Below, in pieces: positions 1-7,702 of a DNA stretch of 64,000 bases. The notes under the pieces are model-generated. The model saw nothing but the letters and a program-made list of their open reading frames with translations, made no database searches and was not told where the DNA came from. Both the position numbers and the translations under genes were made by a program. Location: the NCBI RefSeq assembly GCF_011742875.1, contig NZ_JAAQTL010000001.1, positions 1,736,001-1,800,000 on the forward strand. Reading direction: 5' to 3'. Within the stretch, counting starts at the first letter, position 1, and the number at the start of each line of letters is the position of its first letter. This stretch comes from Luteibacter yeojuensis (GTDB lineage: Bacteria > Pseudomonadota > Gammaproteobacteria > Xanthomonadales > Rhodanobacteraceae).

Positions 1-275
1 GGGCGCAGGGTTCCAAGCTTCTGCACGAGCGTGCCGTGCACGGGAATCACCGCGACGTTACCGACCAGGTCGTAGCCGTTGTCACGATCCCGGTACTGGT
101 ACCCATCGTCCTCGTCGTAGAACGATGCGTTGGGGCGGATCGCCGCGCCATCGACGTTCACCATGCGCGTTACGCCGAGACGCTCGGCGAGCGCGGCCAT
201 GATGACCTCGGCCTTGTCGCGATGAATGGCCAGCGGGCGGTTGAACAGGCGCTGCGCCAGGTGGGCGAACTGCAT
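1..275 (-). CDS. Phage head maturation protease, S49/ClpP-like (partial, N-terminus)
   Basis: Only the first 91 codons lie in the window; the gene runs off the left edge. The start at 275 shares one base with the stop of the portal gene (TGATG), so the two are translationally coupled. The N-terminal segment followed by AVIPVHGTLVQK is the typical entry into the S49-type fold of lambda-gpC-like capsid proteases, which cleave scaffold and portal in the procapsid. The catalytic Ser lies outside the window. The position right after the portal gene supports the call. Confidence 0.75.
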   Translation of the reverse strand, partial: MQFAHLAQRLFNRPLAIHRDKAEVIMAALAERLGVTRMVNVDGAAIRPNASFYDEDDGYQYRDRDNGYDLVGNVAVIPVHGTLVQKLGTLR

Positions 276-1927
276 CAGGTCGGCTCCGGCTTGGAAATGG
301 TCTGGCTCGCCGGCGTGTAGCCGGGAACCTGCATACCGGCCCAGGTCGGGACGGGGATGCCGAGTTCCTCGAACTTCTCGATCTCACGGGCGCGCTGCTC
401 GAGCACCTCCTCGTAGTCGAGGCCCTGCTCCATGCACTCCAACTGGAGCGTCGACAGGCCAGCATCCATACCGAGGACGGAGCCCTGCTTTTCGGCGACT
501 GGGTCGATCCAGCCGCGAGCCGGACCCATCCATTCCGCTCGGCTGTACATCGCGCGACATTCGGCGAAGGGCGGAGCGCCAGCCGGCATGGGGTAGTCAT
601 CCACGTCCATGGATTCCTCGAGCCAGCACCCGACGACGGGCTGAGCGAAGCCGGTGCTGAAATCCGCCTGCCGGCGCTTGAGTGTCTTGAACGCTTCCAG
701 GAGCGCACCGCGAGCGGAGCTGTAATTCGTGTCCGACCAGTCCTGGCTGAACTGCTGCGACGAGAGGCCGGTCGCGGCGGAGAAATTCCGAAGGAACACC
801 TTTTCGAACTGGGCGAAGTTGGAGTTCGGACGCTCGGCCTTGACCGTGTTGATCTTCTCGCCCGGGAACAGGATCGGCACCTTCACATCGCCGAGCATGG
901 TGCGTCGGTCCGCGTGGAAGTCACTGCGGGCCGTCTGGTAGGCGGACATCTCCACGCTGTCGCCGATGGCCTGCTCGACGAGCTGCGGGTCGAACGGGCT
1001 CTCGAGATAGGCGCCGAACATCGAATTGATGACGGCCGCGTCCAACTCCGTCGAGTCCATTTTCGCGAGCATGCGCATCCGCTGAAGGATCGGCGTGAAA
1101 ATGCCGGCACCTCCGCGGTGCTGGCCTGCCCGGTCGTGGTCGAAGTCGTGCACGATGATCGGCCGGCCCCAATCGGTCTCGCGCGGGATCGATTCCCACG
1201 TCACGCTGTCGGCGGCCGCCCACCAGTCGCCTTGGTGCGCCTTGCGGATCCAGTACGCGTGGGCCGCGCCGTAACGGTCGATCTGGACGCCTCCGCGCGA
1301 GTCCGCGCTGTCGAATCGCAACTGCGGGTTCGAGAGGCGATCCGGGTCGAGGATCTGGACCGCGGTTGCGTACCGCGCGCGGCCGAGGCCGATGCGGTCG
1401 GGCAACCACACCATCTGGGCGAGACCATCCCCGTCGACGAGCTTATGGCGGAACGCCAGCCGCATCATCTGTGGGAACGTCAGGTTCCGCTGGGCGTCGC
1501 AGTAGTGGTTCGGGTCGAACGCCCAGCTGCGATAGTGGGCTTCGGCGACGCGGCCGAATTCGTGCGCCCACTGCGCGTCGAAGGTCGACTTTCCCGTGTA
1601 CGCCGCGAGGGCGCGGTAATCGGGACGGAACAACGGCCTGTAGTGGCCGCCGATCGCGTTGTCGAGGATGCGGGTAACCGCACCCGACGCCCATCCATCG
1701 TTCCGCACCAGGTCGCGCACGCGCGCGACGATGCGGTCGCGATACATGTTGAGCTCGCCATCCGGCGAGTACAGGTATGGCTGCCAGGCGGCCACATGGG
1801 CGCCGTAGTTGTCCGCGGCGTCGTACGGCGCATTTCCCCCGGGAGCGAGGGCACGCGCACGGTTCGGCGTGATCGGTTCGCCCCGAGCGTCGAGGATCAC
1901 CGGCGCGTTGTCGGAGCGGGCAGTCAT
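275..1927 (-). CDS. Phage portal protein, lambda gpB family
   Basis: A 550-aa protein of the size usual for lambda-type portals (about 530 aa). It would form the dodecameric ring at one capsid vertex through which DNA is packaged and to which the neck attaches. Family-like stretches include an early DNAIGGHYRP, the central SMFGAYLESPFDP and GLSSQQFSQDWSDTNYSSAR near residues 390-410. The start at 1927 overlaps the gpW stop (ATGA) and the stop overlaps the protease start, so it sits inside a coupled terminase-gpW-portal-protease block as in lambda. Confidence 0.9.
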   Translation of the reverse strand: MTARSDNAPVILDARGEPITPNRARALAPGGNAPYDAADNYGAHVAAWQPYLYSPDGELNMYRDRIVARVRDLVRNDGWASGAVTRILDNAIGGHYRPLFRPDYRALAAYTGKSTFDAQWAHEFGRVAEAHYRSWAFDPNHYCDAQRNLTFPQMMRLAFRHKLVDGDGLAQMVWLPDRIGLGRARYATAVQILDPDRLSNPQLRFDSADSRGGVQIDRYGAAHAYWIRKAHQGDWWAAADSVTWESIPRETDWGRPIIVHDFDHDRAGQHRGGAGIFTPILQRMRMLAKMDSTELDAAVINSMFGAYLESPFDPQLVEQAIGDSVEMSAYQTARSDFHADRRTMLGDVKVPILFPGEKINTVKAERPNSNFAQFEKVFLRNFSAATGLSSQQFSQDWSDTNYSSARGALLEAFKTLKRRQADFSTGFAQPVVGCWLEESMDVDDYPMPAGAPPFAECRAMYSRAEWMGPARGWIDPVAEKQGSVLGMDAGLSTLQLECMEQGLDYEEVLEQRAREIEKFEELGIPVPTWAGMQVPGYTPASQTISKPEPT

Positions 1928-2202
1928 CTGCGGTAGAGTGGCCGAATCGGGTTACGAGGACGCGTGACGATGCCAAGCTGCGCCTGCAGCGTCTGGATCA
2001 AGGCCGCGAGCTGAGCGAGGTTTCCCCGGGTATAGGTGACGGATTTGGCGCCGTCGCCCTGCGTGTAGCTGTAGCTCTCGCCCTTCGCACCCGTGGACAG
2101 ATCGACGTAGGCCTGCTGTGCATCGGCCAAGTTCTTGCGCAGGGTGTCCGTCGGCATCCCCGAGAGGAGACTCGACGCGGGATTGAAGGGTACACAGCGC
2201 AT
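1924..2202 (-). CDS. gpW-like head-tail joining protein
   Basis: A small protein between the large terminase subunit and portal, the place of lambda gpW, which closes the filled head before tail attachment. The core matches the gpW pattern: a helix from PTDTLRKNLADAQQAY, a glycine-rich beta hairpin ending KSVTYTRGN, then a helix LAQLAALIQTLQAQL. I chose the ATG at 2202 because GGAGA lies seven bases upstream (92 aa). An ATG at 2157 gives 77 aa, closer to the usual 68, and a TTG at 2226 would overlap the terminase stop. The start is therefore uncertain. Confidence 0.75.
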   Translation of the reverse strand: MRCVPFNPASSLLSGMPTDTLRKNLADAQQAYVDLSTGAKGESYSYTQGDGAKSVTYTRGNLAQLAALIQTLQAQLGIVTRPRNPIRPLYRR

Positions 2203-2222
2203 GCGGTTCTCCGCGCGACCCG

Positions 2223-4361
2223 TCAAGCGAGACGCGACGATAGGTTTTTCTTCGTGGCGGCCGCCGGCTTGGAGACCGATGGCCCGGTTTTCGATCTTGG
2301 CGGCGGAGTCGGTACGGCAGGCTCCTGCGGCTCGCCGCCCGGGACGTCGGACGGAAGTGCCACCGGCGGACCTGCCGTCATCGCTACTTCATCGGCGCGC
2401 CGATTGAGTTTCAGCCCCATGTGGAGCAGCCCGCATAGAGCGGCATAGGCGTAGACGCGGCAGTCGAGCGCCTCGTTAGCACGGCCGGGACGGGGTTCCC
2501 ATACGCGGTACCGCTGTCCACCCTTCGTCACCAGTACCGACCGTTCGGCCGTGAGCTGGGCGTAGTAGTTGATGTCGCGGTCTGTCGGGAAATGCATGTA
2601 GCCCGGTCCCGGCTCCGTCCGACCCAGGCGGCTCGCGATCGTGTCCTTCGCTGCATTCACGCCGATGATGACCGGCCGATACGACTTCTTGTTTCGGCTC
2701 GACGGGCGCGCCGTGGGCCATACCGGCGACCGCTTGCCGCTGCGCGCGGATTCGCCCTTGATCGCCCAGATCCGCCGGCCAATCCTCGCCTTGCAGAAGT
2801 TGTAAACGTCCTGCGTGTGGTGACCGCCCGAGTCGATACAGGCACCCATGACCTCGAATCCACGGCCGTCGGCGCGGTGCCAGAGACGGGAGAGGTACAT
2901 GTCCAGTTGCGTCTGAACCTTCGGGTCACTGAACTCGCCATCGATCACGTGGTAGGCGATGGACCAGGACTCCTCGTTCCGACCCCACACCACGATCTCG
3001 ATTTCGACGCGCCAGTCCTGCACGTCGACGCCGGCGGTTACGACGGCGCCCTTCTCGGGCACGTCTCCCGCCCAAATTTCGGCTCGGGCTGCAAGCGCCT
3101 CGATCTGGATCTCGCGACCCGAGTGGCGCCGGTATGGCAGGCCCAGCTGGGTATTCCAGAACGCCTGCTTTTTCTCTTCGTCGTCCTTGGCCAGCACCCA
3201 CTTTCGGGCGATGTCCGAGGGCTTGTCCTTCGACCAGGGGCTGTAGAGCTTGCTGGCCTGAAAGCCAGCATGCTCATTGTCGACCGGCATCAATCCGCAG
3301 TCGCGGCAGATACACCGGTACACCGCGAAGCGGTCGGATGACCACCAGCGCCAGATACGCTCGACCGCGCTGTTCTCGTCGGCCTTCCAGGCCTGTTCGT
3401 ACTCGTCCAATGGCACATGACGCTGGCCGCAACACGTGAACGGCTTCGTCTGGTGCCATCGAATGGACTGCAGTGCACGAAGGCGCTCGCCCTCGGACCA
3501 CATGCAGCCGCAGGCCTCGCAGAAGATCCGCGCGGTCTTCGTGTTGTGGGTCGTACCGTCCTTGTCCCACTCAACGTGCTTGAAGAAATCGAGAAACTGC
3601 CGGTGCCCGCAGTGCGGGCATGGCACCGATGCGCGGCGCTGGTCCGAATCCTCGTAGCTGGCCGCGATCCGGCTCTCGTCTTCCACCGTCGGCGAACAGG
3701 CGCGGACAGACAGCCAGTTCGCGCCGAAGCTGGCGGTGCGCTCCTCAGCGAGCGTAATCGGGTCACCCTCGCGGGTGACCGGGTACTTGTCGACCTCGTC
3801 AGCGAGCAGCACACGGATGGGGCGGCGTGCCAGATTGTCCGGGCTGCCTGCGCCCGCCATGGCCAGGAAGCCACCCGGGAATGGCTTGTAGAGGAGAGTC
3901 TCCTCGATGTTCCTCGCCTTCCCACTGCCCATCGTCTCCCGCAACACCGGGGTGACGCGGATCAGAGGGGCGATGCGCTCCTTCGAAAACTGCTCGGCGG
4001 CGTCCTCCTTCGGCTGAAGGAGAAGCATCGGGCACGGGTCCAGGTGCGCGAAATACCCGAACACGTTCTCTAACAGGGCCGTCTTCAGCAGCTGCGTGCT
4101 GACCTCGACCGTGATGACATGGACCCCGGGCTCGGTGACGGCGAGCATCGGGCCGCGCCCTACCTCGACCGTCGACGTGCGCCAGTTTCCCGACGTGCTG
4201 CCCGATTCCTTCGCCAGACGGCGAAACGTATCAGCCCATTCTGGAACGCTGATGCGCGGCGGCGGCGTGTAACCACGCCGGTACGCCTGGGCGAGGCGCT
4301 CAGCCTTGTCCAGTGAAGTCTGCGGAGGGCTCGCCGAGCTGGGCGATGTGCTGGTGGACAT
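2223..4361 (-). CDS. Terminase large subunit, GpA family
   Basis: A 712-aa packaging motor with N-terminal ATPase and C-terminal nuclease. The Walker-B-like IRVLLADEVDKYP lies at about residues 182-194; the degenerate Walker A area (TQLLKTALLEN) is near 89-99. The nuclease half shows VTAGVDVQDWRVE and ACIDSGGHHTQDVY, the acidic-residue segments of the family. Two Cys clusters near 245-285 (CPHCGHRQF, CEACGCMW) could bind zinc. It overlaps the small-subunit gene by 62 bases. A GpA-type terminase normally works with cos sites rather than headful pac sites. Confidence 0.92.
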   Translation of the reverse strand: MSTSTSPSSASPPQTSLDKAERLAQAYRRGYTPPPRISVPEWADTFRRLAKESGSTSGNWRTSTVEVGRGPMLAVTEPGVHVITVEVSTQLLKTALLENVFGYFAHLDPCPMLLLQPKEDAAEQFSKERIAPLIRVTPVLRETMGSGKARNIEETLLYKPFPGGFLAMAGAGSPDNLARRPIRVLLADEVDKYPVTREGDPITLAEERTASFGANWLSVRACSPTVEDESRIAASYEDSDQRRASVPCPHCGHRQFLDFFKHVEWDKDGTTHNTKTARIFCEACGCMWSEGERLRALQSIRWHQTKPFTCCGQRHVPLDEYEQAWKADENSAVERIWRWWSSDRFAVYRCICRDCGLMPVDNEHAGFQASKLYSPWSKDKPSDIARKWVLAKDDEEKKQAFWNTQLGLPYRRHSGREIQIEALAARAEIWAGDVPEKGAVVTAGVDVQDWRVEIEIVVWGRNEESWSIAYHVIDGEFSDPKVQTQLDMYLSRLWHRADGRGFEVMGACIDSGGHHTQDVYNFCKARIGRRIWAIKGESARSGKRSPVWPTARPSSRNKKSYRPVIIGVNAAKDTIASRLGRTEPGPGYMHFPTDRDINYYAQLTAERSVLVTKGGQRYRVWEPRPGRANEALDCRVYAYAALCGLLHMGLKLNRRADEVAMTAGPPVALPSDVPGGEPQEPAVPTPPPRSKTGPSVSKPAAATKKNLSSRLA

Positions 4362-4905
4362 ACCCTGTCAGGACCTCGGTGACGCGATCGGCCTCAAGGC
4401 CGAGGTCGGCGGCCACCAGCGGACCGACCCGGGAAGGCCAGTTCAGCCAGGAGTCCCGTGCGGCGCGTGAGGCATCGAAGAGCACTCGCACCGCCACGTC
4501 CATCTCGACGAGGCTTCCCTCCTTCTGTTCGAACTCGAGCTTCTTGAGGAGCGCGAGGAAGTTTTCTTTGATCCGCTCCGCCTCAGCCCGGGGGAACGGC
4601 GCCGTGGCCAGCGCGATGCGCATGGCCGCTTCGTCGATCGTTTCGCCGTCCTCGACGGTCAGCGAGGTGCGGACATCAGGGGTGCGGACATCGGTGCGGA
4701 CATTTTTCGAAGTGTCCGCAGCCTTCGCCGCTGCCGAGTCGCGACCTCGCCGGTTCGTTTTTCGCCAAGGGCCGCCCACCTGAGAAGCGTCGAGAAGGCC
4801 GGCCGAGTCCTTGACCAGCAAGCCTTTTTCGATCCCGCGACGCACTTGCTTCTCGTCGCACTGTTCACGCCTGGCGAACTCGCGGACGGTGATCAGCTCG
4901 GCCAT
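4300..4905 (-). CDS. Terminase small subunit, Nu1-like
   Basis: A 201-aa protein from the ATG at 4905; an in-frame TTG at 4929 is possible but less likely. The N-terminus ELITVREFARREQCDEKQVRRG is a winged-helix DNA-binding segment like that of Nu1/excisionase-type proteins. The middle is a hydrophilic linker containing a VRT-repeat, and the C-terminal half is helical and should contact the large subunit. It would recognise the packaging site. TGCGGACA octamers lie inside and just upstream of the gene. The 3' end overlaps the large subunit gene. Confidence 0.75.
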   Translation of the reverse strand: MAELITVREFARREQCDEKQVRRGIEKGLLVKDSAGLLDASQVGGPWRKTNRRGRDSAAAKAADTSKNVRTDVRTPDVRTSLTVEDGETIDEAAMRIALATAPFPRAEAERIKENFLALLKKLEFEQKEGSLVEMDVAVRVLFDASRAARDSWLNWPSRVGPLVAADLGLEADRVTEVLTGYVHQHIAQLGEPSADFTGQG

Positions 4906-4928
4906 GGGTGCGGACAATCCTGCGGACA
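4668..4928 (-). repeat. TGCGGACA octamer cluster, candidate terminase-binding sites
   Basis: Five direct copies of TGCGGACA start at 4668, 4683, 4695, 4909 and 4921, and one inverted copy (TGTCCGCA) lies at 4713-4720. Spacings are 15, 12, 18 and 12 bases within the two clusters, so sites fall roughly on one face of the helix. In lambda the small subunit binds repeated R sites next to cosN; this cluster could play that role. The binding function is inferred. Confidence 0.5.
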
Positions 4929-5034
4929 ACTTTTGGGGCCTAGAGCCGGTGACTCATCGCGGCGCGCAATGCCCACGATGCACGAGCGCGTAGGAAGGAC
5001 CCGCGATAGGGGGGGGTATGCCCACCCCAGGGCT
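4906..5034. other. Intergenic region upstream of terS, candidate cos region
   Basis: About 130 bases without a gene, between the gpZ-like gene and terS. It holds two TGCGGACA octamers at 4909 and 4921 and, at about 5008-5027, a run of G followed by TATGCCCACCCC. In lambda the cohesive-end site sits immediately upstream of the small terminase gene, which is the arrangement here. I cannot define the nick positions from sequence. Confidence 0.35.
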
Positions 5035-5658
5035 TCACCGGGCCGTCGCGAGGGCGCGGGCCATCGCCCGCTCGAACGCGCCGTGCCACCCCCGCTCGAG
5101 AATGCCCTTCGCGGTGGAGACCCATCCCAGCCGCTTCTTCACCGGCAGTGCATCGCCGAAGCGGATGAGCAGCTTTAGCCCTGCCGGCTGTCCACGCGCT
5201 GCCTTGGTCCTCTGCCACACACCGTTCACCGGACCATGCTTCGTATTCACTGGCCCGATGAACACGTCGCGGCGCGCCTTGAGGCGCTGCAACGTCGATC
5301 GCGTCAGCTGGCCGTATTGGTCGAGCCGGATGTTCTTCGGGTTCAGCAGCGCCCGGCCTGGCAGTTTATGCACTCCACCCTGCTCGTACGGCGCGAGGTA
5401 TTTCGCGGCGACCGGCCGCATGAAAACCGTCGCCGTCAGTGTGCGCTTCGTCGCACCCCTCACGCCAACCGCATTCACTGTGAAGGGTTTCGGCTTCTCG
5501 AAGGTCGCCTTGATGTTTTCCTTTTCAGCTGCGGCCACTTGCCGGGCCAAGTCGTTGATCGCCTGCGACGCTGCGAAATCAACCTGCTTGTACGCAAGCG
5601 CGGAAAGCTGCTTCGTCACCTGCTTGAGGTTCGAACGCAGAGAAATCTCGACAGCCAT
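5035..5658 (-). CDS. Phage minor tail protein Z-like protein
   Basis: A 207-aa basic protein. An N-terminal helical half (SQAINDLARQVAAAEKENI) is followed by a beta-rich half (KRTLTATVFMRPVAAKYLAPYEQGG), which resembles lambda tail-completion protein gpZ in layout. The similarity is judged by eye and is weak. If correct, it acts at the tail terminus in virion assembly. It is unusual in lying between the spanin genes and the terminase rather than among tail genes. The start at 5658 directly abuts the Rz1 stop. Confidence 0.45.
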   Translation of the reverse strand: MAVEISLRSNLKQVTKQLSALAYKQVDFAASQAINDLARQVAAAEKENIKATFEKPKPFTVNAVGVRGATKRTLTATVFMRPVAAKYLAPYEQGGVHKLPGRALLNPKNIRLDQYGQLTRSTLQRLKARRDVFIGPVNTKHGPVNGVWQRTKAARGQPAGLKLLIRFGDALPVKKRLGWVSTAKGILERGWHGAFERAMARALATAR

Positions 5659-5937
5659 TTACTGGGCCGGAGGAACAGCCAACGCCCGGATGGCCGCCTT
5701 ATCGGCATTGCAGTTCTTGAGTGCCACCTTCCGTGCATTGGCGACCCTTACAGCCTCCTCGACCATGAGGGAGGTGGCCTCGGCGATCGGGCAGTCCTTG
5801 GTCAACTCGGGCGGGACGGGCACGTAGACCGGCACCTGCACGCGGACCACCTGCGGGACCGGAACGGGCTTCACCGCCTCGGGGCAACCGGAAAGCAGCG
5901 GCAGGAGAGCGATCAGTACCCAGAGAGCGCGGGGCAT
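5659..5937 (-). CDS. Rz1-like outer-membrane spanin lipoprotein
   Basis: A 92-aa product with a short signal peptide and a lipobox ending LLSGC at about residue 18, followed by a proline/valine-rich stretch (KPVPVPQVVRVQVPVYVPVP). This composition is characteristic of Rz1 o-spanins, which join Rz across the periplasm to fuse inner and outer membranes at the end of lysis. The gene overlaps the 3' end of Rz by 25 bases in another frame, the usual partly nested arrangement. Confidence 0.8.
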   Translation of the reverse strand: MPRALWVLIALLPLLSGCPEAVKPVPVPQVVRVQVPVYVPVPPELTKDCPIAEATSLMVEEAVRVANARKVALKNCNADKAAIRALAVPPAQ

Positions 5938-6284
5938 AGCTGAGCCTCCAGTACGGCCTGGCAGTCCGGTGCCTTGGCGCTGTGGGTGACCTTCTCGGCG
6001 AACGCAGCGCCGTCGGCGTTGTTCTTGGCCTTATCGCTGGCGGCCGAATCGATCAGGGTCTGAGCCTGGCTCTGCATGAGCGCGGCCTTCTGTTCGGCCT
6101 TGGCCGTGGCGTCATTGGCGAGGGTAAGCGCGGTGGCGCAGCTGCTGGTCGCTGACTGGGCGGTCGCGAGATCCCTCCGGGCGGCGGCCACGTCAGCCTG
6201 GAGGCTGTCCACGTACCACCAGGTGCTACCCACGGCGATCACCACGAGCAGGATGGCCAGGGCCGGGGCGTAGAACCTGCTCAT
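5913..6284 (-). CDS. Rz-like inner-membrane spanin
   Basis: A 123-aa product starting at 6284, where ATGA couples it to the stop of the holin-like gene. Residues 5-25 form one N-terminal membrane segment (YAPALAILLVVIAVGSTWWY), followed by a long periplasmic helix rich in Ala and Gln, as in Rz i-spanins. It should pair with the lipoprotein encoded just downstream. Assignment rests on topology and position rather than a conserved motif. Confidence 0.75.
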   Translation of the reverse strand: MSRFYAPALAILLVVIAVGSTWWYVDSLQADVAAARRDLATAQSATSSCATALTLANDATAKAEQKAALMQSQAQTLIDSAASDKAKNNADGAAFAEKVTHSAKAPDCQAVLEAQLCPALSGY

Positions 6285-6532
6285 GCGGGCGGCAACCTCT
6301 CGTCGCGCGGAAGTATCGGCCGCGGCGGATCGATCTTTCGGCCCTGGGCACGGATGCGCAGGAAGAAGCCCAGGCCACCGATGAAGGGAGCTATCTTGGC
6401 CACGAGCCACACCGGCAGGAGCGCCTGCAGCTCGGGCGAGTTCAGCCATACCTCGGGCAGGATGGCGAGCGCGGCGAACACGTACGTGCTGTGCCACTTC
6501 CACCAATTCCGGGCATCGTCGACAAGTTTCAC
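6281..6532 (-). CDS. Holin-like small membrane protein
   Basis: An 83-aa protein with two hydrophobic segments (about residues 17-33 and 40-58) and a charged tail (RIRAQGRKIDPPRPILPRDE). Size, topology and placement before Rz fit a class II holin or a related phage membrane protein. ATGA overlaps link it to both neighbours. The protein encoded at 6529-6864 also has a membrane segment, so which of the two sets lysis timing is not decided by sequence. Confidence 0.6.
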   Translation of the reverse strand: MKLVDDARNWWKWHSTYVFAALAILPEVWLNSPELQALLPVWLVAKIAPFIGGLGFFLRIRAQGRKIDPPRPILPRDERLPPA

Positions 6533-6864
6533 TTGAGGTGCCTCACGGACTGGAGTTCGTGGATGTCCTGGGTGTTTCGCTCGGTTCGGACGTCAAGTTC
6601 GGCCATCTTCCGCGTGAGCCCGGGCACGTCTGAGAGCTGCTGTGACAAGGTCTGCAGCTGGGCATTGGTCACCGCCTGCGCGGTCACCACCGTCTGCATG
6701 GTCTTGTCCTGCGCCTCCAAGCGGCTGTCGAACGAGTGAAACACGTAGCCGATGAGGAATGTCAGCAGCGCGAAGCTCGCGCCCAGGCCGATGCGCTCCA
6801 CCGGGCCCAGCTTGAAATGCAGACTTCCATCGTCGCTACGCTTGATATCCATCAGGTCATCCAC
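6529..6864 (-). CDS. Lysis-cassette protein with one membrane segment and coiled coil
   Basis: A 111-aa product; GTG at 6864 and ATG at 6852 are both possible starts. A single membrane segment at about residues 27-46 (IGLGASFALLTFLIGYVF) precedes a Gln/Thr-rich predicted coiled coil that reaches the C-terminus. It lies between the endolysin and holin-like genes with overlaps of a few bases. It may be an antiholin or holin accessory protein; that is inference from position. Confidence 0.5.
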   Translation of the reverse strand: MDDLMDIKRSDDGSLHFKLGPVERIGLGASFALLTFLIGYVFHSFDSRLEAQDKTMQTVVTAQAVTNAQLQTLSQQLSDVPGLTRKMAELDVRTERNTQDIHELQSVRHLK

Positions 6865-6867
6865 TCG

Positions 6868-7359
6868 TCAGGCCACCGTGCCACCGGCGGCCTCGAAGGC
6901 GGCCTGCAAATGAGAAATGAGTTGCGTGTGCTGCCCGTAGGGAGAGCCCGGCAGGCTCGCCCATACCGGCGCGCACTTGGCGATCGCCACATCGAGGTGG
7001 CCCGCCTTGATGTCGTCCACTGCCCGGGCGCGCGCTATCAGGTAGATCGCCACCCGATCCTGGCTCAGCGGAGAGAAGTCCTTCGCTCCAGCGGCCCGGC
7101 TCGCCCAGTCCCACGTGTCCGTGCGGATCCGGCCCGGAATCGCTGCCATGATCTGGTACCGCCCCGCCGCGTCGCTCCATCCCCAATGGGTTCGGATGGC
7201 GATGCGCGGGTGGTTCTCGTAGCCGACGAATAGGTCGCCGCCCACGTTGACGTTGTATCCGTCATCGCCGATGCCGAACGTTCCTTCGGCGGTCGACAAC
7301 ATGTCGAGGAACGCGAGCACGTTCTGACCACCAGCCTCGTTTGCGGTGATCCTCGGCAT
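6868..7359 (-). CDS. Endolysin, lambda R-type lytic transglycosylase
   Basis: A 163-aa protein from the ATG at 7359, with GGAGG eight bases upstream. It aligns by eye along its length with lambda R: FLDMLSTAEGT carries the catalytic Glu (E25 here), and VGGDLFVGYENHPR, AAGRYQIM, KDFSPLSQDRVA and WASLPGSPYGQ match conserved blocks. This enzyme class cleaves the MurNAc-GlcNAc bond to give 1,6-anhydro ends. It has no signal sequence, so it needs a holin. It is the first protein gene after the late promoter region. Confidence 0.92.
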   Translation of the reverse strand: MPRITANEAGGQNVLAFLDMLSTAEGTFGIGDDGYNVNVGGDLFVGYENHPRIAIRTHWGWSDAAGRYQIMAAIPGRIRTDTWDWASRAAGAKDFSPLSQDRVAIYLIARARAVDDIKAGHLDVAIAKCAPVWASLPGSPYGQHTQLISHLQAAFEAAGGTVA

Positions 7360-7530
7360 CGCATTGCCTCCAAGGTGCCAGCGCGGCGCCGAATAGGTGA
7401 CCAGGCTCAGCGATCCGCGGCCGGCGTTGCTGCCAGCAGGCTCCAGGGGAGGAAAGCCATCATCGGAAGCACCGCAGCGGCTCACGCCGTGGCGGATAGG
7501 TGCATGTAGCGGACCTGGTCATGGTGAAAC

Positions 7531-7606
7531 TGGAGCGGGACGCCGGATTCGAACCGGCACCTCCAACCTTGGAAGGGTTGCACTCTGCCAGTTGAGCTAG
7601 CCCCGC
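7531..7606 (-). tRNA. tRNA-Gly(TCC), prophage-borne
   Basis: A 76-base tRNA on the minus strand. The acceptor arm GCGGGGC pairs with GTCCCGC (one G-U), the discriminator is T, and CCA is encoded. The anticodon stem-loop CAACC-CTTCCAA-GGTTG gives anticodon TCC, and the T loop contains GGTTCGAATCC. It would read GGA, a rare glycine codon in DNA of this composition. It lies between the Q-like gene and the lysis genes, just after a terminator, so it should be made on the late transcript. Confidence 0.95.
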
Positions 7607-7614
7607 TGAAACGC

Positions 7615-7643
7615 AAAAAGCCCAGCGCGTTGGCTGAGCTTTT
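7615..7643 (-). terminator. Intrinsic terminator downstream of the late promoter (tR'-like)
   Basis: AAAAGCCCAGC (7616-7626) pairs with GCTGAGCTTTT (7633-7643), with one mismatch and a 6-base loop. Read on the minus strand the stem is followed by TTTTTGCG. It lies between the candidate promoter at 7671-7699 and the tRNA, where lambda has tR', the terminator overridden by Q. Confidence 0.7.
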
Positions 7644-7670
7644 CGTGTGGTCGCATGTAGCGGCAGAGGC

Positions 7671-7699
7671 ATTGTACAAAGCAAAATAGAGGTCCGAAA
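7671..7699 (-). promoter_or_regulatory. Candidate late promoter (pR'-like)
   Basis: On the minus strand a strong -10 (TACAAT, 7676-7671) is preceded by 17 bases and a poor -35 (TTTCGG, 7699-7694). It lies directly after the Q-like gene and before a terminator, tRNA-Gly and the lysis genes. The layout copies lambda pR'-tR'. The weak -35 keeps confidence moderate. Confidence 0.45.
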
Positions 7700-7702
7700 C
7701 CT

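Noticed and set aside
914..1936. A 340-codon plus-strand ORF opposite the portal gene
   Set aside because: Antisense to a recognised portal protein and without a ribosome site or domain.
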